Positions 7,607 through 15,938 are shown, counted from the stretch's first letter. The stretch is DNA of 17,104 nt from Methanobacteriota archaeon (GCA_002697705.1 NZXL01000007.1:1-17104), one strand, 5' to 3'. A program made the numbers and translations. The notes: generated from the letters alone by a model not told the origin.

Positions 7607-8863
7607 TTATTCAATACCGTCATAATAACTCTCTACTGCCTCATCAAGTTGAGAGATTGCTAGATTTTCATCAATGGATGAAGTCTTTCCATTCAAACGT
7701 AAAGCATTGCCATCAACCCAAAGGTCGAGACAATCGGCACCATTGAAAATTAAATTTGCGAGATGTCTATTTCCTGAACGTCCTAATGGGCGCATACGAA
7801 TATCATCAAGATTCCAAACCGCCCAATCCTTACTCCCTTTAGTTGCCATGTCAAAAACCTCGGAAGCAGGTAGTAGAGTTGCATCCCAATGGTCATGTCT
7901 TTGGACAAGTGAAGCAAGCCTTGCTTCTGCCAACATATCTAATCCACTTCCTGAGGATGCAGCGCCATCGGTTCCAATCCGAACATCTACTCCTGCATCT
8001 TTGTAAGCAGGAAGAGATAGAGTACCTCCACAAGCAATTTTCATATTTGATGAAGGACAATGAACCGCTGTTGCTTCATGTTGTTTCAACATTCTAATCT
8101 CATTTTTCTTTACCCAACTTGCGTGAGCACAAATCGTTCCAGGTTTGAAAAAGTCAATACTATCGAGATATTCAATGGGGTATTTGCCAGTTTTTTCATG
8201 ACACTGTGATACTTCTTTTCTGGTTTCACTGACATGTATATGTAATCGAGCATTACGCTTTTCAGCCAACTCTGAAGCCATTCGCAAAGTATCTTCTTTA
8301 CATAGATATACTGAATGAGTTGCGATTGCATATTGAATTTTATCATCGGGTGTTTGGTTTTTTAGAACACCATCTAATTCATCGAGAGCAGATTTAACAT
8401 CCGGATGTGAAGGCAAAGCAAAATCACTTACTGGCCCTCCAATCAACCCACGTAGGCCAGCAGATTGTAACACATCTCCAGTGACAGTGGGATAGAAGTA
8501 CATGTCCGCTGCAAAACTTGAACCAGTTCGGATCATTTCAGCAGCAGCAGCATAAGCGCCGACTCTAACATACTTAGGATTCAATCTTGATTCTGTAGGA
8601 AATATTGCCTCATTTAACCAACGGTCTAAGGTAAAACCATCACTAAAATCTCTAGCGTTTAGTTGCATTGCAAGGTGAGTGTGCCAATTTTGTAGTGAGC
8701 GTGTAATTAGACGATTCGAGCCATCAATCTCATTTTTGACATCTTCGTTTCCTTTAGACATAGACCAATTTCCATCATCATGAAGTAGGAAATCTCCAAC
8801 ATGTTTCACCCCATTTTCATAGAGCACAGCATTGTTGTAGCGTACACACGCTTCGTCTGCCAT
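7607..8863 (-). CDS. Amidohydrolase, probable 5'-methylthioadenosine/S-adenosylhomocysteine deaminase
   Basis: This 418-residue metal-dependent hydrolase has a TIM-barrel core flanked by the usual small beta-sandwich made from both ends. Metal ligands expected for the family are present: H61 and H63 (W-H-T-H-L), H210 (HIHVSETRKEV) and D299 (GTDGAAS). Catalytic E213, H183 (THSVYLC) and H247 (CAHASWV), plus VHCPSSNMKIACGG at 267-280, point to the MtaD/DadD branch. That branch deaminates methylthioadenosine, SAH or 5'-deoxyadenosine to the inosine product in nucleoside salvage. Which substrate is used cannot be read from the sequence. Related guanine or atrazine-type hydrolases are the alternatives. 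The loop after D299 (S-S-G-S-G-L-D-M) seems one residue longer than the common S-N-N-x-L-D-M. ATG at 8863 is the first in frame. The gene lies 50 nt downstream of pgk on the same strand. Confidence 0.85.
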   Translation of the reverse strand: MADEACVRYNNAVLYENGVKHVGDFLLHDDGNWSMSKGNEDVKNEIDGSNRLITRSLQNWHTHLAMQLNARDFSDGFTLDRWLNEAIFPTESRLNPKYVRVGAYAAAAEMIRTGSSFAADMYFYPTVTGDVLQSAGLRGLIGGPVSDFALPSHPDVKSALDELDGVLKNQTPDDKIQYAIATHSVYLCKEDTLRMASELAEKRNARLHIHVSETRKEVSQCHEKTGKYPIEYLDSIDFFKPGTICAHASWVKKNEIRMLKQHEATAVHCPSSNMKIACGGTLSLPAYKDAGVDVRIGTDGAASSGSGLDMLAEARLASLVQRHDHWDATLLPASEVFDMATKGSKDWAVWNLDDIRMRPLGRSGNRHLANLIFNGADCLDLWVDGNALRLNGKTSSIDENLAISQLDEAVESYYDGIE

Positions 8864-8913
8864 GGTTTTGGGTAGAACTTAACCTTCAATAATACTCGGA
8901 CAGAAAAGCAATC

Positions 8914-10179
8914 TTAATCGATTTTATTACTTGCTTTTTGAACATCCATGAAAAACTTCTCTGCACTAATTTCTAAACTAGCAATTCCAGGTAAAATTCG
9001 TCCAGCCATATAATCCAAACAAGCCCCGCCGCCAGTTGATAGATGACCCATCTTATCGGTTAATCCACGATTCATGATCAGGGTGGCGGTATGCCCTCCA
9101 CCAACCACTACGTAACCATTTGACTCTGCACATGCGTTTAGCATTTCAATAGTCCCAAGAGCAAAATCCTCTACTTCAAAGACGCCTGCAGGGCCATTTA
9201 AGATAATAGTTCCAGCATTCTTTATTGCAGATGATAATGCCATGATCGAATTAATTCCCATATCGAATAGGGGCGCATCAATAGGTAATTCTTCAAGAGA
9301 TAAATCTACTCGATTATCTTCTACATTAGCTGCTAAGTCAGTTGGTAAGTGTATTTGTTCATGGAAGTCATTTAGCAATGCCTTGGCTGTTTCAACAGTC
9401 GAATGGTATTCTTTACCCAATTCTTTGACCAAGAAACTATGATTAATATTTCCAATATCGGTACCAGATAATTCCACAAGCAGATTAGCAACTCCGCCAG
9501 TAGCCCAAATCTCGTCTGCGATACCCTTTCTTAGCATATTATCAGCAACTGAGATTGAATCAGCGACCTTTATCCCTCCTACAACAGCAATACAGGGTCT
9601 TCGTGGTTTGTTTAGAGCAAGATTTAGTTTTTCTATTTCAAATTTCATAAGTTCGCCTGCAACACACGGAAGTTCATTACAAAAACCGACAATCGAAGGG
9701 CTATTTCGATGCGCGCAGGCAAATGCATCATTAACAAATAAGTCTGCAACACTTGCAAGTCTTTGGACGAATTTAGTCTCGCCCATTTCATGAAAATCGC
9801 CGTTGAAAGAAGTTTCTTCTTCATCCATTCTGACATTATTTAGAATCAATATTTCTCCATCTTCTAGAGATTCTATTGCCTCCATTGCTTTTTGGCCATG
9901 AATGTCTTCGACCCACTTGACATTTCTTCCAAGTACACGGCCAAGTTCTCTAGAGTGCCCTAAAGTCGAGGTAAAATCATATTTCCCCGGCCTTGATTGA
10001 TGTGCAAGAAGAACAGTTTTAGATTTAGATAGTCGGTTCAAGGTTGGAATTATTGCGCGAATTCTTGTATCGTCTAAGAATTCCTTTGTCGATGGATCTA
10101 AAGGGCTGTTGATATCGACACGAACAAGCACGGTCTTGCCTTCTACATTGACACTGTCCAAGGACAAGACTCTTGTCAT
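8914..10179 (-). CDS. pgk: Phosphoglycerate kinase, archaeal type
   Basis: The protein has 421 residues, normal for archaeal PGK. It converts 1,3-bisphosphoglycerate plus ADP to 3-phosphoglycerate plus ATP, and the reverse in gluconeogenesis, in the cytoplasm. Substrate-side motifs are RVDINSP (20-26), D-T-R at 37-39, the archaeal HQSRP (60-64, bacteria have HLGRP), NNVR (114-117) and DAFACAHR (151-158). The nucleotide domain shows GGIKVADS (201-208, K204), NGPAGVFE (328-335), GGGHT (360-364, typical for archaea) and STGGGA (381-386). All key basic residues are present, so the enzyme should be active. The ATG at 10179 follows a 49-nt gap after the upstream membrane protein gene; no Shine-Dalgarno is visible. 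An overlapping out-of-frame ATG a few bases upstream is not used by any long frame. Confidence 0.95.
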   Translation of the reverse strand: MTRVLSLDSVNVEGKTVLVRVDINSPLDPSTKEFLDDTRIRAIIPTLNRLSKSKTVLLAHQSRPGKYDFTSTLGHSRELGRVLGRNVKWVEDIHGQKAMEAIESLEDGEILILNNVRMDEEETSFNGDFHEMGETKFVQRLASVADLFVNDAFACAHRNSPSIVGFCNELPCVAGELMKFEIEKLNLALNKPRRPCIAVVGGIKVADSISVADNMLRKGIADEIWATGGVANLLVELSGTDIGNINHSFLVKELGKEYHSTVETAKALLNDFHEQIHLPTDLAANVEDNRVDLSLEELPIDAPLFDMGINSIMALSSAIKNAGTIILNGPAGVFEVEDFALGTIEMLNACAESNGYVVVGGGHTATLIMNRGLTDKMGHLSTGGGACLDYMAGRILPGIASLEISAEKFFMDVQKASNKID

Positions 10180-10228
10180 TGGTCATGCCAAAGGTCGGTA
10201 GTTTTTGATTTGCTCGATTGAAATAGAA

Positions 10229-10957
10229 CTATTCAACGTTATCCCAGAAGTTAGATTTCTTTTCTTGAGTGGGTTTGAATTCTTGGCTTTCTTCTTGTTG
10301 CCTAACTTCATTATTTACAATTGTAACTGGCTGTGGAATAGACTCTTGCACAATAGTTGGTTGGGTTAGATATGTTTGTGTCATTTGGACATTACCTTGA
10401 TTTTGTGCATTGGTAGTGATAGGGATACTAGTGCCCATTTGCACAGGCATCATACCGACGACCTGGCTATTACCCATGGCCGTGGCCATTATACCAAAAA
10501 AGGAAGTTAAAATTACGCCAAAGCAACAGGATAAGGCCCCCAAAAAGGAGAATAAACTTTCTTCGTAGAAATCACCATCATTATTAACCCAGATGTCGAT
10601 AAATACACTACTTTGAAAGGTATAAGTTTCATTGGCCACGTGATTAAATGTAGTTCTCTCTCCAGTCTCATATTGAGAACAATACATATTTTCATCATAA
10701 ACGACAACATTACTACTGTCCTTGATTTCTAATTCGATATTTTCACAATCTTCAAAGGCAGTTTTTACTATGACCTCAAGATTGAATGAAGAATTATAAT
10801 TCGTAGTGAATTCTCCTGACTTTTCATATGCCACCAAATTATAATACTGATATGGTTCTGCAACTTCTTCAGAGTTTGCACCTAGCACCATGCCTATAAT
10901 TCCAAAAAATATTAGAACAACGCCAACAATACTGCCTGTTTTTGCTATAGGGGCCAT
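10229..10957 (-). CDS. Two-helix membrane protein with a Gln/Asn-rich cytoplasmic tail, unknown function
   Basis: The protein has 242 residues. A first membrane helix lies at 8-27 (SIVGVVLIFFGIIGMVLGA). An outer domain of about 105 residues (28-133) holds two Cys (C71, C93) that could form a disulfide. A second hydrophobic segment lies at 135-160 (includes A-L-S-C-C-F-G). A disordered tail of about 80 residues follows, rich in Gln, Asn, Thr and Pro, ending with a short charged patch (EKKSNFWDNVE). The family is not recognised; membrane-sensor or scaffold roles are possible but unsupported. The start ATG at 10957 opens a clean basic-hydrophobic N-terminus. It is first in a minus-strand series with pgk and the amidohydrolase. 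Confidence 0.75.
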   Translation of the reverse strand: MAPIAKTGSIVGVVLIFFGIIGMVLGANSEEVAEPYQYYNLVAYEKSGEFTTNYNSSFNLEVIVKTAFEDCENIELEIKDSSNVVVYDENMYCSQYETGERTTFNHVANETYTFQSSVFIDIWVNNDGDFYEESLFSFLGALSCCFGVILTSFFGIMATAMGNSQVVGMMPVQMGTSIPITTNAQNQGNVQMTQTYLTQPTIVQESIPQPVTIVNNEVRQQEESQEFKPTQEKKSNFWDNVE

Positions 10958-10980
10958 ATTATACGCTACATGCCTTCAGT

Positions 10981-10990
10981 TTTAACTTAA
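10981..10990 (-). promoter_or_regulatory. Possible TATA box for the minus-strand pgk cluster
   Basis: Read on the minus strand, TTAAGTTAAA is centred about 28 nt upstream of the ATG at 10957. It is the only AT-rich hexamer-like element at the expected distance in the 98-nt divergent gap 10958-11055. The opposite gene start has no obvious TATA box, but a GGTGAGG run stands about 14 nt before its ATG. Confidence 0.3.
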
Positions 10991-11055
10991 TGTAAACTAT
11001 GTTTTGGCATGATTAGATTAGTAGTAGTTTTGAAGGTGAGGCCATTGCACTAAAC

Positions 11056-12336
11056 ATGGCGTCTTTGGTTGGAAGTGAAATCCAAGGGCCTAATGGAGAA
11101 GATTGGAGAGTGCCAGTGTCTGAGTTAGAGTCTCGGCTCGAGACACTATCTATCGCTTTGCAAGAAAATTCACTACCAGGTGCTTTTGTTCAGCACCCAG
11201 TAGATTTGTATTATTTTTCTGGAGGGCGCCAAAATGCCACATTATTTGTTCCAGCAAGGGGGACAAAAGCGAGTGTTGAAGGCGGGGGAGATGGGCCAGT
11301 ATTATTTGTCAGACGTTCCCTTTCAAGAGCAATTTATGAAGCAGGTGAAGACAATTCACCTTTCGAAATACAGCCGTTCCCAAGAATGAAAAATCTTGTT
11401 GAGGTTTTACAAAGCCGCGGTGTAATAGAATCTCCTGCTTTACAATTTGGCGAAATACCTGCAAGTTTTATCAATCGATTTTGCGATGTTCTTTCAGTAT
11501 TGGGCGATTGTGGTGATGTCACCGATATAATCCATAGAATACGTGAGATTAAATCTGATTGGGAAATTAAACAAATGGAGCAAAGCGCAATAATTCAAGC
11601 AAAAATGTTCGATACAGTAGAACAAAACCTCTCAGAAGGAATTAGTGAATTGGAATTGGTTGCAGCTGCGGAAGAAGTAAGCCGCATAGCAGGTTTTGGC
11701 GGTAATATTCAGATGCGAAGATATCCTTTACAATGCGATAGAGGAGTAATAGTTTCAGGAAGGGCCGGAGGGATTCCATCTTTTTTTGATTCAGCAGTAG
11801 GCGGTTCAGGCCCTCATCCTTTGACTGGTATGGGCTCAGGATTCAACAAGGTCAAAGCCAATGAACCGATACTTGTTGATTTAGTTCATGTTCATCGAGG
11901 CTATGTCGTTGATAAGACTCGAATGTTTAGTGTTGGTAAATTATCACAGGAATGGCACGATAGGCTCGAACATATGTTAGAAGTTAGCGACACTGTTGTA
12001 TCTTCTTTAGCAAAGGGCGAAGATTGTTCAATGGCTTGGGAAAAAGGTTCACAAGTGGCTTATCAATTAGGCTATGAAGGGAATCTAATGGGAATGAAAC
12101 CGGATCAAAGTAAATTTTTAGGTCATTCAGTTGGTTTACAACTAGATGAATCACCTGTTGTTGCTAAAGGCTTTGATCGGCCATTACCAATTGGTGGTAC
12201 GATGGCTATTGAACCAAAAGTAGTGTTTAAAGAGGGAAGCATAGGTCTTGAAGATACTTGGGTTAGAGCCTTTGATGCCATGAAATGCTTGACAAACAAT
12301 GAACAATTGAATAAAAAATATATCATAGAGGTGTGA
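11056..12336 (+). CDS. M24-family metallopeptidase (Xaa-Pro aminopeptidase/dipeptidase type)
   Basis: The protein has 426 residues: a creatinase-like N-terminal domain (about 24-155) followed by a pita-bread catalytic domain (about 165-420). All five dinuclear metal ligands are visible: D275 and D286 in VDLVHVHRGYVVDKTRMF, H357 in F-L-G-H-S-V-G, E386 in A-I-E-P-K, and E399 in G-L-E-D-T. The V-D-K-T-R-x-F form matches the Xaa-Pro peptidase subgroup with D-Q-T-R-I-F and differs from methionine aminopeptidase. The likely reaction is removal of an N-terminal residue before proline, or hydrolysis of X-Pro dipeptides. No signal peptide is seen, so it is cytoplasmic. Its stop overlaps the ribosome-binding region of the peroxidase gene that follows, so the two are almost certainly co-transcribed. 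Confidence 0.88.
   Translation: MASLVGSEIQGPNGEDWRVPVSELESRLETLSIALQENSLPGAFVQHPVDLYYFSGGRQNATLFVPARGTKASVEGGGDGPVLFVRRSLSRAIYEAGEDNSPFEIQPFPRMKNLVEVLQSRGVIESPALQFGEIPASFINRFCDVLSVLGDCGDVTDIIHRIREIKSDWEIKQMEQSAIIQAKMFDTVEQNLSEGISELELVAAAEEVSRIAGFGGNIQMRRYPLQCDRGVIVSGRAGGIPSFFDSAVGGSGPHPLTGMGSGFNKVKANEPILVDLVHVHRGYVVDKTRMFSVGKLSQEWHDRLEHMLEVSDTVVSSLAKGEDCSMAWEKGSQVAYQLGYEGNLMGMKPDQSKFLGHSVGLQLDESPVVAKGFDRPLPIGGTMAIEPKVVFKEGSIGLEDTWVRAFDAMKCLTNNEQLNKKYIIEV
12327..12333 (+). promoter_or_regulatory. Ribosome binding site that fixes the peroxidase start
   Basis: AGAGGTG lies inside the last codons of the M24 peptidase gene and 5 nt before the ATG at 12339. It is the best Shine-Dalgarno match in the window. 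It favours the ATG over the in-frame GTG at 12333, which overlaps the site itself. The upstream TGA stop at 12334-12336 sits between the site and the ATG, an arrangement typical of translational coupling. Confidence 0.65.
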
Positions 12337-12338
12337 TT

Positions 12339-15300
12339 ATGAGGAAAAATACTGCAATATCATTCTCATTAGTAACAATTTTTTTGTTGTTTTCAAATAT
12401 TTTATTATCATCTACTAACTTTAGCGAAGCAGAAACAACTGTAGAAAAAACATACACGCCTTTCGACTCTTATTATTCAACCGAAGGAGGGCAAAATCAC
12501 CCCTCAATTCCATCATATAACGCTAAAGGTACTGATTTAATCAGACTTATTCCTAGCGCTGGAGTCTATGAAGATGATTGGGCTGCAAGGATGCATTTAC
12601 CCAGTGCTAGAGAAATAAGTAATACCGCCTGTGAAGATGGCAACCAAACAATCTATGATGAACGAGGGTTATCTGATTATAATTGGATTTGGGGACAGTT
12701 CATTTCTCATGATCTAGATTTCACTCTTACTCAAAATGGGCGAGTCGATGGAACTCCAGAAACGTTGAACATTCCTATCCCTCCTATGGATAAATGGATG
12801 GATCCCTTTTCAGTCGGGTCACTTCAGATACCAATGACCCGTTCGATGTATAATCAATCTACTGGAGATGAATCCACTCCTAGAGAATTCCAAAACTCGA
12901 TTACTGGGTGGTTGGATGGCTCGTTAGTTTATGGGTCTTCTAGCTTTGATAGTGATTGGTTGAGAGAAGGAACTTTGGGGAGAATGAAAGTAACAAATAC
13001 TTCTATTGGAGAATTCTTACCTAAGGCTGCCGATGGTGAAGAAGCACCAAAAGTTAGTTTTGTTGGATTTTCAGCATCTGAGCGTTTTGTTGCAGGAGAT
13101 GCTAGGGCAAACGAGCACGCTGCTTTGACAGCAATGCATGTATTATTTTTACGAGAACACAACAGAATCGCTTCCGAGGTATATCAAGAAAATCCTGATT
13201 TTTCAGATGAACAAATATATCAAATCGCTAGAAAAATCAATACTGCTCAAATACAATATATCACTTATTTTGAATATTTGCCTTCTTTGGGAGTTAATTT
13301 GCCCCAATACTCTGGATTTGATCCATCTGTTGACCCTAGAATTAGTAATGAGTTTTCAGCACTAGCATTTAGAATGGGTCATTCACAGATAAATGATATT
13401 TCAATTAGATTAGGGTTTGACTATCTTTCAGAAGAGTATAGGCCCATACTTCTTTCTGATGGTTTCTGGGACCCATCTAGCATGATTCAGGAAGGCGGCC
13501 TTGAGCCCATATTGAGGGGGGCTGCAATGTCAAATCAAGCTGCTAATGATATATTTGCAGTCAGCAGTCTAAGAAATTCAATGTTTGGTGAACCAGGCTT
13601 TGGCGGCCTAGATATGTGTGCAATCGATATCCAAAGAGGCAGAGATCATGGATTGCCAAATTACAATCAGTTAAGGGAATATTTTGGTTTAGAAACTGCA
13701 AGTAACTGGTCAGATGTGAGTTTAGACCCAAAGGTAATCAACATAATGTCCTCGATTTATCCTAATTTAGATGATGCAGACCCAATTATGGGACTGTATG
13801 CTGAGACGCATATTGAAGGTTCTTCCTTAGGGCAAACCATGCATTCTTTAATCGAAGAGCAATTCACTAGGCTACGTAATGGCGATATATTTTATTTCGA
13901 GAACGATGATGAACTAATCCCTCACATGTCATCGATAAAAGATTCCACATTGTCTTCGATTATACTGAGAAATACCAATATCAATCAAATTCAATGTAAC
14001 TCCATGTTTGCAGTATCTCATACAGATGAGATGAGTTGTTATTCTTCTGAATTTAGTGAGCCTTATGTAGAATCATTCCTCAAAGTAGGAGATGAAGATT
14101 ATCAACCCCCATATATCAATAGCATGACAAAGAAAACCGTATTGATAAATTTCAAACAACTTGACAATGGCACAATTCCAATTCACTACTGGTCTCCATA
14201 CGGGCCAACAATTGCTGTAGGGGATTGTAATAATGATGGTTTTGAGGATGTATGGGTTGGTTCTTCATTTGACCCTGAAGGTTGGGAGTCTGATTCTGAT
14301 TCATTAGTATCTACTGGACAGACATTTTTACTACAAAATGATGGAACTGGAGAATTTCAAGACATAACATTGGAATCAGGATTAAAGTTTACCAATTCAA
14401 CATATTTAGGAGCTTCATGGGCTGATTATGACAATGATGGAGATTTAGACATTTACCTTTCAAATAGTGGCTATCACGACTTTGAAACAAATTTCTCTTA
14501 TCCAAATAAATTATTTTCCAATGATGGTGATTGTAACTTTACTGATGTTACAGCAGATACTGGCTTAGGAAACATAGGGCATTCCTCAACAAGCGCATGG
14601 GCAGATTATGACCATGATGGTGATTTAGATTTACATTCAATCAACGGAGGCCAAATTTCTGAAAACTATGGTGTTGCTATAATTGAATCTGATTTGTTTT
14701 ACAAGAATTTACTTTCCGAAACTGGAGTTGCTACTTTTATTGATTACACTAAGGAGGCCGGAGAGATATACAGTAGTGTGTTTAAGCCATTAGAAAACGA
14801 ATCGATCTCAGTCAATGGCCCGTTTTCTTGGACGCCAGCGAGTGCTTCAAACCCATCAGCAAATGCCTTACTTTGGCAGTTGTATGAAGAAAATGATGAG
14901 GCATATGAACAGGGAACCTCAATTTCATGGGCGAGCCTTTTTATTGATTTAGATGACGATGGTTATGAAGATCTTTTTGTTGCTACTGATTTTGGACGTT
15001 CTGTTTTTTACAAGAACTTAGGCGATGGAACCTTTGTGTTAAACACCTTTGAAACTAATTTGAGTGAATTTGGAACCGCCATGGGCCTAGATGCGGGAGA
15101 TGTTGATGGTGACGGAGATGTTGATATTTGTCAAACCAATTTCGGACCTAACTACATCTACAAGCAATTAGAAAATAATACCTATATGGAAGCAAGTGCA
15201 GAATCAGGATTAAACATAGGTAAATCTGCAGAGTCTGTTAGTTGGGATTGTAACATTATAGATATTGATCTCGATGGCGATTTGGATTTGTGGTTTGGGT

Positions 15301-15938
15301 CAGGAAACATAAATCCTTTCGCATCCTTTAGTCCTAATTCTATCTATCTTAACAATGGCGATGGCATATTTGGAGAAGCAATTCTAAATGGAGACTTGAT
15401 TAATCCAATTTCAAAAACAATGGGGGCTTCATGGAGCGATTTTGATTTAGATGGCGACTTAGATTTAATTGTGGGAGATTCAAATTTTGGAGTCACATAC
15501 TATGAGAACGATGCTTCCCAAAGAGCCGGTGCCGAGTGGATTGCTGTTGATATATCCGAACCATATGGTGGCGGAAACATATCCTTAATTTCAGTTGGAG
15601 CAAAGGTAGATTTTGAACTTAGTAATGGAAAGACAATAAGACAAATAGTGAAGATCGGAAGTGGGTTTTCAGGTTCTAAAGATACTACTCTTCATCTTGG
15701 TGTTCCTACTGGTGAATCAATAGAATCTATCACAGTAATTTGGAATGATGGCACAGAAGCCTATATTTTCCAACCAGAAACCAACCAATACATGGAGATT
15801 GACAAATCGAAGCAATATGACGTCAAGCCGTTGGGAGAACAAAATCCCGATGAAATGGAAACATTGCCAGTTGTTATCTTGTTAATTTTATTATCATTAT
15901 TTATTCACAAAATCGTTTTAGATCTCAAAAGAAAATAG
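12339..15938 (+). CDS. Exported animal-type haem peroxidase fused to FG-GAP propeller, ASPIC/UnbV domain and membrane anchor
   Basis: The protein has 1199 residues. Residues 1-31 are a signal peptide. The haem peroxidase domain (about 40-557) shows W-G-Q-F-I-S-H-D-L-D-F (distal H124, Ca2+ ligand D125), the Ca2+ loop T-G-W-L-D-G-S (189-195), AGDARANEHAAL with catalytic R256 and E259, LREHNRIA, proximal H348 in FRMGH, and IQRGRDHGLPNYN. These match myeloperoxidase and peroxinectin. S123 replaces the Asp that esterifies haem in myeloperoxidase, while E259 keeps the second ester position. Seven D-x-D-x-D-G-type Ca2+ motifs follow, beginning at 629, 696, 756, 870, 921, 975 and 1034, as expected of a seven-bladed FG-GAP/VCBS propeller. 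An ASPIC/UnbV domain spans about 1064-1140. A membrane helix at 1176-1195 ends in K-R-K. The enzyme should sit outside the cell, tethered to the membrane, oxidising substrates with H2O2; the substrate is unknown. The frame is intact throughout. Confidence 0.92.
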   Translation: MRKNTAISFSLVTIFLLFSNILLSSTNFSEAETTVEKTYTPFDSYYSTEGGQNHPSIPSYNAKGTDLIRLIPSAGVYEDDWAARMHLPSAREISNTACEDGNQTIYDERGLSDYNWIWGQFISHDLDFTLTQNGRVDGTPETLNIPIPPMDKWMDPFSVGSLQIPMTRSMYNQSTGDESTPREFQNSITGWLDGSLVYGSSSFDSDWLREGTLGRMKVTNTSIGEFLPKAADGEEAPKVSFVGFSASERFVAGDARANEHAALTAMHVLFLREHNRIASEVYQENPDFSDEQIYQIARKINTAQIQYITYFEYLPSLGVNLPQYSGFDPSVDPRISNEFSALAFRMGHSQINDISIRLGFDYLSEEYRPILLSDGFWDPSSMIQEGGLEPILRGAAMSNQAANDIFAVSSLRNSMFGEPGFGGLDMCAIDIQRGRDHGLPNYNQLREYFGLETASNWSDVSLDPKVINIMSSIYPNLDDADPIMGLYAETHIEGSSLGQTMHSLIEEQFTRLRNGDIFYFENDDELIPHMSSIKDSTLSSIILRNTNINQIQCNSMFAVSHTDEMSCYSSEFSEPYVESFLKVGDEDYQPPYINSMTKKTVLINFKQLDNGTIPIHYWSPYGPTIAVGDCNNDGFEDVWVGSSFDPEGWESDSDSLVSTGQTFLLQNDGTGEFQDITLESGLKFTNSTYLGASWADYDNDGDLDIYLSNSGYHDFETNFSYPNKLFSNDGDCNFTDVTADTGLGNIGHSSTSAWADYDHDGDLDLHSINGGQISENYGVAIIESDLFYKNLLSETGVATFIDYTKEAGEIYSSVFKPLENESISVNGPFSWTPASASNPSANALLWQLYEENDEAYEQGTSISWASLFIDLDDDGYEDLFVATDFGRSVFYKNLGDGTFVLNTFETNLSEFGTAMGLDAGDVDGDGDVDICQTNFGPNYIYKQLENNTYMEASAESGLNIGKSAESVSWDCNIIDIDLDGDLDLWFGSGNINPFASFSPNSIYLNNGDGIFGEAILNGDLINPISKTMGASWSDFDLDGDLDLIVGDSNFGVTYYENDASQRAGAEWIAVDISEPYGGGNISLISVGAKVDFELSNGKTIRQIVKIGSGFSGSKDTTLHLGVPTGESIESITVIWNDGTEAYIFQPETNQYMEIDKSKQYDVKPLGEQNPDEMETLPVVILLILLSLFIHKIVLDLKRK

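Noticed and set aside
8110..8346. Minus-strand 78-codon frame inside the amidohydrolase gene
   Set aside because: It lies wholly within a well-supported gene in another frame and has no family resemblance.
12333..12338. GTG start for the peroxidase
   Set aside because: It overlaps the Shine-Dalgarno sequence itself; the ATG at 12339 has ideal spacing.
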